From the NCBI GenBank assembly GCA_033398695.1, contig CM065801.1, forward strand, positions 49,052,358 to 49,116,357: a DNA stretch of 64,000 bases. Reading direction: 5' to 3'. This document shows positions 36,342 to 48,238 of the stretch, one piece after another. The position numbers and the translations under genes were made by a program. Source of the DNA: Orobanche coerulescens (lineage: Eukaryota > Streptophyta > Magnoliopsida > Lamiales > Orobanchaceae). How positions within the stretch are numbered: position 1 is the first letter of the stretch; each line of letters starts with the position of its first letter. The notes beneath the pieces were generated by a model. The model did no database searches and was not told the DNA's origin. It saw nothing but the letters and a program-made list of their open reading frames with translations.

Positions 36342-38627
36342 GTGGCCACCGGCCACAAAGTCTGTCAGGCCGAGAGGAGAAAATTCTTGGTGCCCGGCTT
36401 CCAGCGCCTAGGAACCAAGTGTGAATCGAGATCGTTTACTCCTCAGTCTCCGCCGAGTGCTAGTCGGGGGAGAGGTCGGGGTCAGCCCTCTAAGGGGGGA
36501 GCTTCCAGTGTCGGCTCCGCCCATCCGCGGGTTTATGAGATGCGGAAGACCGATGACCCAGCGGCTACCGTGGCGACAGGTACCGTTTATATTCTTTCTC
36601 ATCCTGTCAGTGTGCTTTTCGATTCTGGTGCTACGCATTCGTTCATATCTATGGATTGTGTGCGCCGTTTGAGTCTCGACCGTTTGACACCTTGTGAGCC
36701 CTTCATCGTTAAGCTTCCTAGCGGTGATAGGATCGTTGGTGATCAGGAGGTTCGAGACTGTTCTGTGTTTATTTGTGAGAGGACTTGGCCCTCTAATCTT
36801 ATTGTTGTGAGTATCGAGGGTGAGGATTTGATTCTTGGTGATGACTGGCTCGAGCGGCATGGTGCGATCATGAACTACCGCACGAGAATCATCACTATGT
36901 TAGCCGAGGACGGCACCGAGCACTCTTTCGCGGGGCGAAAGAGGGGAAACCAGAAATTCGTCATTAATGCCTTGAAGGCGATGAGTCTCATGCGAAAGGA
37001 ATGTACTGGTTATTGGTGCTATGCCTTGAAGGCGGGGGATGGTGGAGTCGAGCTTTCGTCGATTCCAGTCGTTAATGAGTTTCCTGATGTATTTCCTGAC
37101 GAGTTACCGGGATTGCCACCGGATCGTGAGGTTGAGTTTGCTATAGAGTTGGAGCCGGGCGCGGCTCCTATTTCGAAGGCGCCGTATCGCATGGCACCTT
37201 CAGAGATGGCAGAGTTGAAGAAGCAGTTGAGCGAGCTTCTTGAGTCGGGGTATGTTCGACCGAGCGCCTCGCCTTGGGGCGCACCGGTCCTGTTTGTGCG
37301 GAAGAAGGATGGTTCACTACGTTTGTGTATCGACTATCGCGAACTAAACAAGGTGACCATCAAGAACAAGTATCCTTTGCCGAGAATTGATGACTTGTTC
37401 GATCAGTTGCAGGGAGCTACGGTATTCTCGAAAATTGATTTGAAATCGGGGTACTATCAGCTCCGGGTGAGAGAGTCCGATGTGCCGAAGACAGCCTATC
37501 GGTCGAGATACGGACATTATGAGTTTGTAGTTATGCCTTTCGGGTTAACTAATGCGTCGGCGGTGTTCATGCAGTTGATGAACAAAGTTTTTATCGAGTA
37601 TTTGGATAAGTGCGTCGTCGTCTTTATTGACGATATTCTTATTTATTCGAGGAATGAGGAAGAGCATGCCCATCATTTGCGGATAGTATTAGACATTTTA
37701 AGGACCGAGCAACTCTATGCAAAGTTCTCGAAATGTGAATTCTGGCTGAAGGAAGTGATGTTTTTAGGTCACGTGATTTCAGCCGAGGGGGTTCGTGTGG
37801 ATCCGCAGAAGGTTGAGGCCGTATTGGATTGGGCACCGCCCAAGAATGTGAAGGAGCTCCGTAGTTTCTTGGGTTTAGCTGGCTACTACCGTAGGTTCGT
37901 CGAGGGTTTCTCGAAACTGGCTCGGCCACTTACGCAGTTGCTCCAGAAATCCGAGAGGTTCGTCTGGAATGACGAGAGGCAGTCGAGTTTTGAGGAGCTG
38001 AAGAAGCGTTTGACTTCAGCCCCGGTTTTGGCGTTGCCATGTGGTAACGAGGGTTTTGCCGTTTATAGCGATGCTTCGGGTCAGGGTCTTGGGTGCGTAT
38101 TAATGCAGCACGGTAAGACCATTGCCTTTGCATCGAGACAGTTGAGGCCGTATGAGCTTAACTACCCTAGTCATGATTCGGAGTTAGCGGCAGTCGTTTT
38201 TGCGCTCAAGATTTGGCGTCATTATCTTTTCGGCTCTGCATGTCAGATTTTTACCGATCATAAAAGTCTGAAATACATATTTACTCAGCGAGAGTTGAAT
38301 ATGAGGCAGAGGAGGTGGTTAGAGTTGATTAAGGATTATGACCTCGAAATTCTTTATCATCCGGGCAAGGCGAACGTCGTGGCCGACGCCTTGAGTCGGA
38401 AACCGATTGCATTGCGATCGCTTGAGATCCTTACGTCTCAGTTCAAGCTTCGGCGATCTTTAATCGAGTTAGATGTTGAAGTTTTGTTGCCTGGAGCCGT
38501 CGGGCAACTTCGTGCTTTGGAGGTTTCGTCGTCTTTGATCGATGAAATTAAGTCAAGCAGATTAGAGGATCCGATGATTACTCAAATCCGAGAGAACGTT
38601 CTTAAAGGAAAGTCTCTGGATTTGTGA
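36342..38627 (+). pseudogene. pol: D pol: protease, reverse transcriptase, RNase H (long open frame)
   Basis: An uninterrupted 761-codon frame. The first codons finish the second zinc knuckle (GHKVC). The aspartic protease active site DSGAT is at 36621-36635. RT follows with [24 protein letters not shown] and the catalytic FIDD at 37623-37634. RNase H keeps all three acidic positions: D at 38070 (YSDASG), E at 38181 (ELAAVV) and D at 38256 (FTDHKSL). The connection ADALSRK precedes integrase. The frame ends by a frameshift at about 38620, which separates integrase. The domain order protease-RT-RNase H-integrase marks Ty3/gypsy. The region is remarkably intact compared with its flanks. Confidence 0.95.
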
Positions 38628-39945
38628 TTCACGAGGATGGTGTTTTGAGATTCCAGTCGGCTTTGTGTGCCGAACGACTCGGAGTTGAGACAGAATATTT
38701 TACTGAGGCCCATGCTACACCTTACTCCGTTCATCCTGGTTCGAGTAAGATGTACAAGGACTTAAGAAGGAATTTCGTGGAATGATATGAAGGATGAGGT
38801 CGCAGGTTTGTAGCGAGATGTTTGACTTGTCGCCAGGTCAAAATCGAGCATCGACTACTGGTTATCAGCTACTTCCCGTTCCGTAATGGAAATGGGAAGA
38901 TATATCGATGGATTTCATTACGAGTCCGCCGAGATCGATGTCGGGCATGAATATGGTGTGGGTGATTGTCGATCGTCGACCAAGTCGGCACATTTTCGGG
39001 CATCAAGGACACTTGGGGCCCGGAGAAGTTAGCTCGTGTGTTTATCGCGCAGATTGTGAGACTTCACGGTACCCCGAAGTCTATTGTTTCGGATCGTGAC
39101 GGCCGTTTTGTATCGCACTTCTGGCAGGCGGTGCATAAGGCGTTGGGTACCCGTTTACATTTGAGTACCTCTTTCCATCCCCAGTCAGATGGACAATCGG
39201 AGCGCACTATCCAGACGTTCGAGGACTTGTTGCGTGCCTGTGCTCTCGATTGGAGTAGTGACTGGGAGGAACATTTGCCGCTGATTGAATTCACGTACAA
39301 CAACAGTTGGCACGCGTCGATTCGGATGGCACCGTATGAGGCACTTTATGGGCGGCGATGTCGATCACCGATTTGTTGGAATGAGGCGTCCGATTTGGTC
39401 GGGACCGAGCCGGATGTCGTTTTAGAGACGAGGCGGAAGATAGAGTTAATTCGAGAACGGATGTTGACTGCCCAGTCGGCGAGTCATATGCCGACGTCCG
39501 TCGTCGACCTTTGGAATTCGAGGTGGGAGACCACGTTTTGCTAAAGGTGTCGCCGACGAAGGGAGTTTTTCGTTTCGGGAAGAAAGGAAAGTTGAGTCCG
39601 AGATTTATCGGCCCCTTTGAGATCCTCGAGCGAGTAGGTGAATTGGCGTACTGTTTGGCGTTACCTCCGGCCTTGAGTCATGTTCATAGCGTTTTCCATG
39701 TTTCCCAGTTAAGGAAATATATCCCGGATCCTAGTCACGTCATCGATTATGGCGAGATTGATATTGCTGAAGATATTACTTTTGAGGAGCGTCCTTTGAA
39801 GATTTTGGAGCATCGTGAGAAACGATTGAGGCATAAGACCATACCTTTGGTCAAGGTGCAGTGGTCGAAACACGGTGTCGAGGAAGCAACTTGGGAAACC
39901 GAGGATAGCATGCGTGCTAGGTACCCGGAGTTGTTTGATTCTTAA
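38628..39945 (+). pseudogene. D integrase and chromodomain-like C-terminus, multiply frameshifted
   Basis: The zinc-binding part (38640-38850) is scattered over frames by single-base losses; compare the intact reading in E at 59580-59850. Core catalytic parts remain: MDFIT at 38908, SDRDGRF in the frame from 38966, and QSERTIQ, giving DD35E residues but in two frames. Another shift near 39475-39510 leads into the frame 39511-39945 with FRFGKKGKLSPRF, then HVSQLRKY, and the tail KTIPLVKVQWSKHGVEEATW, typical of the chromodomain-like end of Tekay-type chromoviruses. The stop TAA overlaps the PPT stem-loop. Confidence 0.9.
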
Positions 39946-39980
39946 GTTTCGGGACGAAACTTATTTTTAGAGGGGTAGAA
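39944..39980 (+). promoter_or_regulatory. D stem-loop and polypurine tract
   Basis: AAGTTTCG-GGA-CGAAACTT at 39944-39962 begins inside the pol stop codon; polypurine tract AGAGGGGTAGAA at 39969-39980 abuts the 3' LTR. Confidence 0.9.
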
Positions 39981-41813
39981 TGTAATATCCGTATTTTTCT
40001 TTCCCTTGTATTTTCATTTTTGGTGTATTTCTCGATCGTAGTGACCCTCGTGTACTTTTCAGCGTGTCCTTCCTGTCAAACTGTTGAACTATATTCTTGT
40101 TATTGTTGTGCGAAACCGCCGTTTCGGGGTTGCCGTGGATCCATTTCGTGTTATTAGTCCCCAAATATTGATTCCTATCGTTTTATTCTCTTTCCGGATC
40201 ATTTTTATCATTTTGGGACCCAAAAAGGGGTGTGGGCCGCGGCACAAGGTGCGTGCGCCGCGGCACACAAATTTCTCCAAATGTTGGTCGGGCAATCTGT
40301 ACTGTGTGCCGCGGCACACCCACCCGGTGCCGCGGCACAGCGCCAGGCCAGTGCCGCGGCACACTCGTGTGTCTTCCGCGACCAAAACCCAATCAGACCG
40401 TGTGCCGCGGCACACGCAGCCGTGCCGCGGCACAATGCTAAAACACAGGAGTAAATTTTCGGCTGTGCCGCGGCACACGAAGCGGTAATTGCGCAGACTC
40501 GTCCTGATTAGACGAGATCGGTCGTCTCCTTCCCCATTTTTCCACTGCATCGCGAGAGAAAGGATATAGAGGGGGAGAGTTCTTCATCCGGTCGATTTTC
40601 ATCATTCCTTTTCGGTTGTGAGGCTCGGATAATCAATCTAACGCGTGTTCTACGGATCTTAGTTCTTGAATCTCCAAAGGTAATGTTCTAAAACCCTATT
40701 TCGATTAATTTGGGGGTTTTGGGATTTTCTTCCGATTAGTTCCGTTTCGTTGGTGGATTCATGATGTATACGATTAATATTGTTAGTATCGTTAGTTTTC
40801 CTACGGATTCATGGATATTTTGTGGATTTTTATGGATTCGAGAGGGTTTGGTTGTGGTCCACCCTCGTTGTTATTTTTGTATGAATATACATGAATCGTA
40901 GGCGGGTTTCCGGGTGTATTCCATTTCCATAATCATTTAGAAGTGGTTGTGATTGTGCTATTCGAATCGTTAGGTTCATTCTCGTCGGTTCCTCGTGGTC
41001 GTGCTTGATTCTTCCGTTCCGTTCGTGTCATCGTCTATTTAATCGAGGCAAGTATCCTTATGAACTTACAATCTTGACATAGTAGTTTTGTATGAGAAAT
41101 TGTGTGTGTGTGTATGCTCACTACGGGTTAGACTCGACGGGGTCTCGGTAGGGGTCCACGGAGGTGTGGATCGACGAGCTTTGCTTTTAACCACTACGGG
41201 TTAGATCCGACGGGGTCTCGGTAGGGGTTTACGGAGGTGTGGATCGACGGTTAATTGTGGTGAATTTTACAAATGTGATTTGATATTGGCATTTCCGGAA
41301 ATGAGTGTTTTCGAACGGTTTTCTTTATTGCATGCATTACTATATGTGTAAGATGTAAATTGTTCATTTGGTTACTTGTACTAGCGTAATTGCTAACCCC
41401 TCTGGGGACCCGTTTTGGGGAAATTCGTTTTATGAATTTCAGGTCAGGTTCATCGAGACGAGCGGGCGCTGGACCAGTACACGGATGATGGCCGTGCGTG
41501 ATGATTGTGCATAAGTGACGTCTTAATGTCTTTTTATCTTTTCATCATTTGTGGCTTTTGAACTAATAGTTGTACTCGAGTACTTGAGAGTTCTTGTTCG
41601 TCCGGATTGTATTGTTGCCTTTATGTTTGTGTTGATTGATGATGTTATGTTTGACCGGTTGAACCGGGTGGTTTATTCTGTTTTGCGTCCTTATGTCATG
41701 GTGTTGGTTTGTCGTTTATGTGAGTCAATGAGTATGATGCTGTTCAGCCTGGTGGGTCCCATATAGGGATTCACGGCGCTGTAATATACCTCGAAAATCT
41801 TGAGGGTGTTACA
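39981..41813 (+). repeat. D 3' LTR (1833 bp)
   Basis: Same layout as the 5' copy: array 40233-40476, paired repeats 41119-41249, terminal TGTAATATACC and GGGTGTTACA, then the target duplication GTTTT. Confidence 0.93.
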
Positions 41814-41830
41814 GTTTTGGGGGTGTTACA

Positions 41831-42473
41831 TTACTTACCGCTGCCTATATCCTTAATAGATGTCCTTCCAAATTCGTTCCTATCACTCCGCATGAGATGT
41901 GGAAGGGTAAGAAACCAAGTCTTAATCACATAAGGATTTGGGGATTTCCAGCCTATGTTAAAAAGGCTAAGGTGGACAAACTGGAATTAAGGTCCTTCAA
42001 GGGACGTTTCATTGGATACCCAAAGAACTCGATGGGTTATCTATTCTACATGCCAGAAGACCATAGGGTCGTTATGGCTTTACAAGCGCACTTCCTTGAG
42101 GATGAATTCATTCAGGAAGGTGGCTCGGGTAAAAATGGCTCTTTGGAAGAGCACAAAGAAAGTCCTGAGGAGACATCAGATCAGGGATCACGAACCGAAC
42201 CTATTGTAACACAACCTCCACTTCGATGGTCTGATAGGGTGTCTCACTTACCTGAGAGGTATGGCTATACACATGTCTAGGAACTGGGTCTCCACGACGT
42301 ACCTGATAGCCGTGAGGATGACCCTGTCTCTTATGACCAAGCGATAGTGGATGTGGACTCCGATAAATGGCAAGAAGCTATGAAAGATGAGATAGACTCG
42401 ATGCATGCCAATCAGGTGTGGACTTGGTAGATTTACCAATTGGCATAAAGTCTATTGGAGGTAAATGGATCTA
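41831..42473 (+). pseudogene. Copia pol fragment: integrase C-terminal region and linker to RT
   Basis: Starting directly at the right end of Z, one frame reads LTAAYILNRCPSK, then TPHEMWKGKKP and IWGFPAYVKK. This is the typical copia integrase end, where the target-capsid-like segment ends in the GYPKNSMGYLFY region. A TAG at 42278 interrupts the frame. The same frame then continues through a KWQEAMKDEIDSM block, which marks the start of the copia RT region. A second stop and a frameshift follow near 42428-42450. The reading ends at GGKWIY, exactly where the Athila-like element is inserted. The coding sequence resumes at 48239. Confidence 0.85.
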
Positions 42474-44388
42474 TGATAGGTCGAAAATAGTGTACAAATA
42501 TTATTGTTAATTATGGGGTTTTAATAAATTTTATGTTGGCACACTGGGTTATTTTCTATCTATTTATATTTTGGATAAAATTTACTTCACTTGACAATTT
42601 GTTGTTTAATCTAGGTGTTTGGTGGAGTTTTTAAGCTTAAGGAATAGTTTGGGCCATCAAACGGACCATGCCAAGGTGATTTGGGGATTAATGAAGAAAA
42701 TGGCGCGCACTGGTGTCGGCCTTGACCCAAAAATCCTCTTATTTGGGCCTCAAGAAACGACTCAAATCCATCCCAATTAGTTCCATATGGTGAAAATCGA
42801 TCCCCTAGGCTGGAGAAAGGAATTTTAGTTGACCTGGAAGGAAAGACTCCAAAAGAATAAAAACTCAATAAGGATAAGAAGAAATGAGATCAAATTAAAG
42901 AAGGAAACTAAGAGAGATGTGGGAGTATTATAAAAGAAAGGGCTGAGATTATTTTTAGGGATAGGACTTCACGGTTGGAACACGAGAGGAGAAAGAGGAA
43001 GAACCAAGCCAAGCAAACCACGCGGGAGGAAGAAGGAAAATACGCAAGAACAATGGGAAGAAAGCTTCACTGTTTGATTCCTATGTCCACTACTAATTTG
43101 ATATTTTCTAAATCCAATATGTCCGACTAATTTTCTCATTCTAGTTCTTAGGGAAGTTTGAAACCGTATTTGGATTTTTCATATTTTAATCCCATAGTGT
43201 ATTCTTAAGTCGAAGTCTCTTGAATTACTTTTGTGTTATTGAATTCATTATATTGCCATATGATTTCTTGATTTGGTCCGGCCAACTAGATTAGGAATTT
43301 TATGTCTCATGGTAGAAATTAAGTTGTAATCCGTAATTGTTGCAATTTTAATTTCACAAGTAGCAACAATTGAATTTTCTCAATTGAGTAACACAAAATC
43401 GGGATCCCTTAAGTCGAGCTTATGAACTTAATATCTTGCCTATTTCATTATATTGATTTTTAATGTATCTAGCGAGCGATATTTGAGGAGCTTTTTTTGA
43501 ATCTATCGCCTAGATAGGTTTAATTAAAGAGCTTGTTTTAATTAAATAAACTTAAGAAATAATTGGGGTCAATAGAGCTTGTTGTTGGCTTTGGAATAAG
43601 AGTTTATGAGATTAGAGAAGAGATAAGCGCTACATCAAAGCATGAATTAATTCGAAACGGTGGATAACAGAACTAAGAACTAAATTATTCCTTAATTGAT
43701 ATTTTTGATTTTTATTTCCTTTGTTTATTTTGATTTAATTTATTTTACGTAAATTATTTGTTAGTAAAAATCAGTAAACTAAAATCCCCCCCTCATTTTA
43801 TTTTATTGTAATTGCTAAAAGTATTTAATTCTTAAAAAGCATAATTAATTTACCGTTCTCCATGGGATTGACCCTTACTTGCCGATACTATTAGTTAGTA
43901 GAAGTGAGCCAAGAAAAAAAAATAACTAATTTTAACGCATGTCGACAACGCGGTCAAAAAGAGCTTGTTTTAATTAAATAAAATTAAGAAATAATTGGGG
44001 CTAACAGAGCTTGTTGTTGGCTTTAGAATAGGAGTTTATGAGATTAGAAAAGAGATAAGTGCTGCATCAAAGCATGAATTAATTCGAAACGGTGGATAAC
44101 GGAACTAAGAACTCGATTATTCCTTAATTGATATTTTCGATTTTTATTTCCTTTGTTTATTTTGATTTAATTTATGTTACGCAAATTATTAGTTAGTAAA
44201 AATTAGTAAACTAACCCCCCCTCATTTTATTTTATTATAATTGCTAAAAGTATTTAATTCTTAAAAAGCATAATTGATTTACCGTTCTCCGTGGAATCGA
44301 CCCTTACTTGCCGATACTATTAGTTAGTAGAAGTGAGCCAAGGAAAAATAAAAATAACTAATTTTGATGCATCACGACATCGCGGTCA
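42474..44388 (+). repeat. Athila-like 5' LTR (1915 bp)
   Basis: About 1.1 kb longer than the 3' copy: sequence between about 43169 and 44268 has no counterpart in 47414-48233. Includes an internal tandem duplication of the LTR end (43527-44388). The possible core promoter around 42931 (TTATAAAAGAAAGG) is matched in the 3' LTR at about 47877. Confidence 0.85.
43527..44388 (+). repeat. Tandem duplication of the Athila LTR 3' end
   Basis: Two copies of about 430 bp (43527-43960 and 43961-44388), each running from AGAGCTTGTTTTAATTAAAT to GCGGTCAAAA. The first copy already ends in the LTR terminus CGCGGTCA, so an LTR end and a few bases beyond it lie inside the present LTR. Confidence 0.8.
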
Positions 44389-44394
44389 AAACTT

Positions 44395-44412
44395 TGGCGC
44401 CGTTGCCAGGGA
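44395..44412 (+). promoter_or_regulatory. Athila-like primer-binding site
   Basis: TGGCGCCGTTGCCAGGGA, the tRNA-Asp-type primer site used by Athila-like elements, six bases after the LTR end. Confidence 0.85.
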
Positions 44413-44630
44413 ACTGTGCGAAAATAATTTTATTTTCTGAGTTGAATTTTTATTTTTTTATTTTTTTTCTGAGTAGCAGTTTTTTAATTTTTCTTAGAAA
44501 GCAGTTTTGTTTAATAACACTTTTTTATTATTATTTTGAGCAGTTTTTCGACACTAGGTCACCCAGTGGCAGTTCTGAAAATTCATAAAAATGGTTAGTT
44601 GTGCACTAATCCGCTTTGTTTAAGTTTTGC

Positions 44631-45694
44631 ATGACTACAAGATCACATGGAGATAGAAACTTGCAGTATTTTCTAGAAATTCCCAAACGAGATCGAGTTT
44701 TTAGGCGAAGAACAAGAGTAAACAAAGAAAAGGCCCACATCTCGAACATGGCAGCCAATTCGCAGCAATTTGTTTATCGTGACAACCCCGTAAAAGTGGT
44801 GAAGGATGTACATGACTTGTCTATTAAGGATAACCTGACCGAATTAACCTCCTTTGTCAGAAAATTTGTTGTAGGAAACTCACAGGTCATACCGTGCCGA
44901 ATTTGCCAAACTATGGAGCACACCACCGAGCATTGCAAGGTACTATTGGATGAGATCGAGTCACATGCCAATGCGATCGGTACTGAAAATTTTTATGGAA
45001 GGAAATATGACTCATACTCCAAGACATATAATCCAGGATGGAGAGATCATCCTAATTTTAAGTGGAAATCGCAGCAAGAGGAGCCTCAGTAGAATAAGGG
45101 CTAATTTTACAAGCAACCATCGGAAAATTTGAGTCCCTCACTCGAAGAGATGGTGAAGACCCTCACTTCAAACACGACGACACTCAATCAAGCATTAAAA
45201 TCATCTAAAATCAAATAAGCCAACTTACTACCTCGGTGATTCGATTGGAGAGCCAAAACAGTGGGAAACTACCCTCCCAATCGGAGGCAAATCCTAGGAA
45301 CGTGAGTGCCATCACCTTGAGAAGTGGTAAATAGCTGGAGAACCCCCAGAAAACTGAGGAAAATCTAAACGATGAAGGCGAGAGACGAATCGTCTGCATC
45401 CGGACACCGAGTCACCCAAAGTGTCAAATAGGCACCAGTCTTTGAATCACGGCAAAGAAAGTAATAATGTCTAATTCTTCTCATATTGGCACTGCGAGCG
45501 TACCTTTTCCTTTCGGGATAAAGAAGGCTACAACGGACAACAAGGAAAATCAAGATTTAGATGTGTCTCATAAAGTGGAAATCTATATACCATCCAGCGA
45601 TGCAATTAAGCGAATTTTGAGCGACGAGGTTGAAGAAGTACTCTTGATTGATGAGATCAATAATACATATGTGCTCTATGAGATCATACCATGA
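44631..45694 (+). pseudogene. gag: Athila-like gag remnant
   Basis: From the ATG at 44631 an open frame runs to a TAG at 45090. It includes a C-x2-C zinc-knuckle-like segment (PCRICQTMEHTTEHC) and NPGWRDHPNFKW, both typical of Athila gag. Beyond the stop, other frames carry ESQNSGKLPSQ and NVSAITLRSGK at about 45240-45330, a further Athila hallmark. The frame at 45467-45694 begins with a VPFPFGIKK...VEIYIPSSDAIKRI block that normally sits just before protease; the sequence then diverges. Several stops and shifts; not functional. Confidence 0.85.
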
Positions 45695-47413
45695 CTGGAC
45701 TATTCTCTATTGGAAGGTCCCTATATAAAGAGTATGAGTGTAATTAGAATTTCTTGCACTAATGGGTTGAAGTGGTGCAAAAGAACAAAAATAATGATGT
45801 ATGTACTTGCTTTAAGACATATACCAAAACCTCCTTGGTGCATTCGTTAAAAAAGAAAGTTCTAGTCGAGCCAACGACTTAAAATAAAGGCGCTAGCTGG
45901 GAGGCAATCCAATGTGTATTTATTTTTATTTTATTTTTTTAGTTGTAGAACTAAATCGAATTTTCATTTATTTCTTTTTGTTTTCGTAGGTAACATAGGG
46001 TCTTGGATATATGGTTGGTCAGCAACAATGGACTTTGAATCAAGATTGGGGAGGTCGACTATTGTGCAGAGAAAAACACACTGGGCGACGCAGTGCCGTA
46101 AATCTGTCCCAGTGTGAGAATTTACAAGAAAGCCTACTTTCTCTCCAAGACTAACACACCGCACTAGCCCGGTGAACTCTTTTCCTTTTCCGTACTTGAT
46201 TTGCGCCTTATATTTTTTTTATATTTTTCGTATTGTCGCTAAGTTATTTTTCCCGTACTTTGATTTTAATTTGTAATAATTGTCTTTTAGTTAATTGCGA
46301 ATAGTTTATGAGAAGCATAATAATTTTTATAGTCATTTGCTCGTTTGGAATATTAGTTGGAATTATCTTAATGTGTGGTTCATAGTTTCACCTTTCTGTG
46401 AAAATTGTTTGGTTTTGTGTTAGCTTTTAATGGGATATTTCTGTAAATTAGAAACATGAAAATTGCAACACTATTAGAAAAGCCAGGAAGGAAGATTATT
46501 ATTAAAATTTCACTCATGATTTGTACTTGGTCATTATACTCTCTTCTTAAAATTTCGTTAATCGTTGATTTTTTTGGGCTTACCGCATGCATTATCGTTC
46601 TGAAAGGAGCTAGTTGAAAAAAATGGGAGAGGTGTTAAGCAGCAACAACTGCCTAATTTTGGGGGTCCTAAAATGTTGTGAAAAAAGTAACAACGAAAAA
46701 TGAAGGACTAACCCATTGTTGGTGCGTAGCTGCCATCTCACACGAAAAAAGTGTTGGTGAAAAGAGCTACATGTTAGCAAATAACGGTGTGAAAGCTATC
46801 ACCTAAAAAAAATAGAGGGAAATGTGTCAGTGAAAAGAGCTACACGTTAGCAAATAACGGTGTGAAAGCTATCACCTACGAAATATGATGAAGCTTGTGG
46901 ATGGTGTGCTCGTGTAAGTTCCTACCGATAAACAACCAATTGAAAAAAATAAGTTTGGGGAGATGATTAAAGTCCTTATCATAAGTTTGGAATTTTTTTA
47001 ACCATTCTTCTCTTCTTGGAATTGTTTAATAGGATTGCGTTTTTATGTGCGATAATTCTATGAAATTTTCATTAATTGCTTATGCAAAGCGTGTTCTTAA
47101 TTACGCAGAGGAGACGATTATTACACTACTGTTTGAGTTACCGAAGGCTGAATATTTCAGGGCACGCAAATCATATTCCTACTTTTGTTATCGCTTCGAT
47201 CCAACTCTTCTAAATTGCTTGAGGACAAGCAATATTTTAATTTTGGGGAGAGGAACTTTTATTTTAAGCGATTACTTAAGCGAATTTTGGGTTGGTGAAT
47301 AAAAATTAAGTTAGTATTGAGTTACTTCTGAAGCTAAAATTTTTTTAAATTTTTTCAAATCTTTCGATATTTTTATGCTTGGGGACAAGCATTGTTATAA
47401 GTTTGGGGAGATG
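45695..47413 (+). other. Athila-like 3' internal remnant and polypurine tract
   Basis: No pol or env-like domain found. GCGCTAGCTGGGAGGCAATCC at about 45889 is a common sequence after the coding region of Athila-type elements. A direct repeat of about 60 bp sits at about 46752-46810 and 46825-46882. The motif 'gcttg.ggacaagca' followed by 'ttggggag' occurs twice (about 47217 and 47377). The second leads into TTTGGGGAGATG, the polypurine tract before the 3' LTR at 47414. Confidence 0.75.
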
Positions 47414-48233
47414 TGATAGGTCGAAAATAGTGTACAAATATTATTGTAAATTATTGGTTTTTAATGAATTTTATGTTGACACACTGGGTTATTTTCTACC
47501 TATTTATATTTTGGATGCAATTTACTTCACTTGACAATTTATTGTTTAATCTAGGTGTTTGGTGGAGTTTTTAAGCTTAAGAAAAAGTTTGGGCCATCAA
47601 ACGGCCCATGCCAAGGTGATTTGGGCATTAATGAAGAAAATACCGCGCACACTAGGTGACCCAGTGTCGGCCCTGACCCGAAAATCCTCTAACTTGGGGC
47701 CCAAGAAACGACTCAAATCCGTCCCAATTAGTTACATAAGGTGAAAATCGGTCCCCTAGGCTGGAGAAATGAATTTTAATTGACCTGGAAGAAAAGACTC
47801 CAAAAGAATAAAAACTCAAGAAGGATAAGAAGAAAGGAGATCTAATTAAAGAAGGAAACTAAGAGATAGGGGAGTATTATAAAAGAAAGGGCTGAGATTA
47901 TTTTTAGGGAGAGGACTTCACGACTGGAACACGGGAGAAGAAAGAGGGAAGAATCGAGCCAAGCAAACTACGCGGAGGAAGAAGGTAAATACGCAAGACC
48001 AAGGGGAAGAAAGCTTCACTGTTTGATTCTTATGTCCACTATTAAATTGATATTTTCTAAATCCAATATGTCCGTCTAGTTTTCTCATTCTAGTTCTTAG
48101 GGAAGTTTGAAACCATAATTGATTTACCGTTCTCCGTGGAATCGACTCTTACTTACCGATACTATTAGTTAGTAGAAGTGAGCCAAGGAAAAATAAAAAT
48201 AACTAATTTTGACGCATCACGACATCGCGGTCA
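47414..48233 (+). repeat. Athila-like 3' LTR (820 bp, internally deleted relative to the 5' LTR)
   Basis: Matches 42474 to about 43168, then jumps to the equivalent of about 44269-44388 (junction near 48112, GTTTGAAACC to ATAATTGATTTACC). Ends CGCGGTCA. Confidence 0.88.
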
Positions 48234-48238
48234 ATCTA

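Larger units (their letters stand above)
33274..41813 (+). mobile_element. Element D: Ty3/gypsy chromovirus (Tekay/Del type), recently inserted, broken
   Basis: 8540 bp, LTRs 33274-35103 and 39981-41813, target duplication GTTTT (33269-33273 and 41814-41818). It lies about 17 bp from the 3' end of the Z LTR. Carries PBS, gag, protease, RT, RNase H, integrase and a chromodomain-like tail in the canonical Ty3/gypsy order, with several frameshifts. The two LTRs differ only slightly by eye, so the insertion is young relative to the others. Confidence 0.93.
1..41830 (+). mobile_element. Element Z: non-autonomous Ty3/gypsy-type element with giant LTRs and a tiny internal region
   Basis: The 5' LTR (truncated by the window) ends at 1706, a tRNA-Met-type PBS follows, the polypurine tract ends at 2093 and the 3' LTR starts at 2094. 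The 3' LTR is broken by A (2869-28237), a MITE-like insert (32006-33180) and D (33274-41813), and ends at 41830 with GGGTGTTACA. Positions 1-1590 align with 30430-32005, which proves the two-LTR structure. Adding the pieces gives an LTR of about 4.6 kb against an internal region of only 387 bp with no coding capacity. It is inserted in copia pol; the left target duplication is outside the window. Confidence 0.85.
2094..41830 (+). repeat. Z 3' LTR in four pieces
   Basis: Pieces: 2094-2868, 28243-32005, 33181-33273 and 41819-41830. The joins are supported by target duplications: TTACG at 2864-2868 against TTATG at 28238-28242 around A, and GTTTT at 33269-33273 and 41814-41818 around D. The join across the MITE-like insert lost about 26 bp present in the 5' LTR. 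Features inside: palindromic words (2436-2868 and 28261-28272), TATATAAG at 28293-28300, and a possible leader intron with donor GAAG|GTAAGA at 28455 and acceptor TTTTTAG ending at 31600. The rest is non-coding. Confidence 0.82.
42474..48233 (+). mobile_element. Athila-like Ty3/gypsy element, truncated internally
   Basis: Starts TGATAGGTCG and ends CATCGCGGTCA, flanked by ATCTA (42469-42473 and 48234-48238), inserted in the copia RT region. 5' LTR 42474-44388, 3' LTR 47414-48233. The PBS is tRNA-Asp-like, and a gag remnant has Athila hallmarks. Protease, RT, RNase H, integrase and any env-like frame are missing, so it is non-autonomous. Confidence 0.9.
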
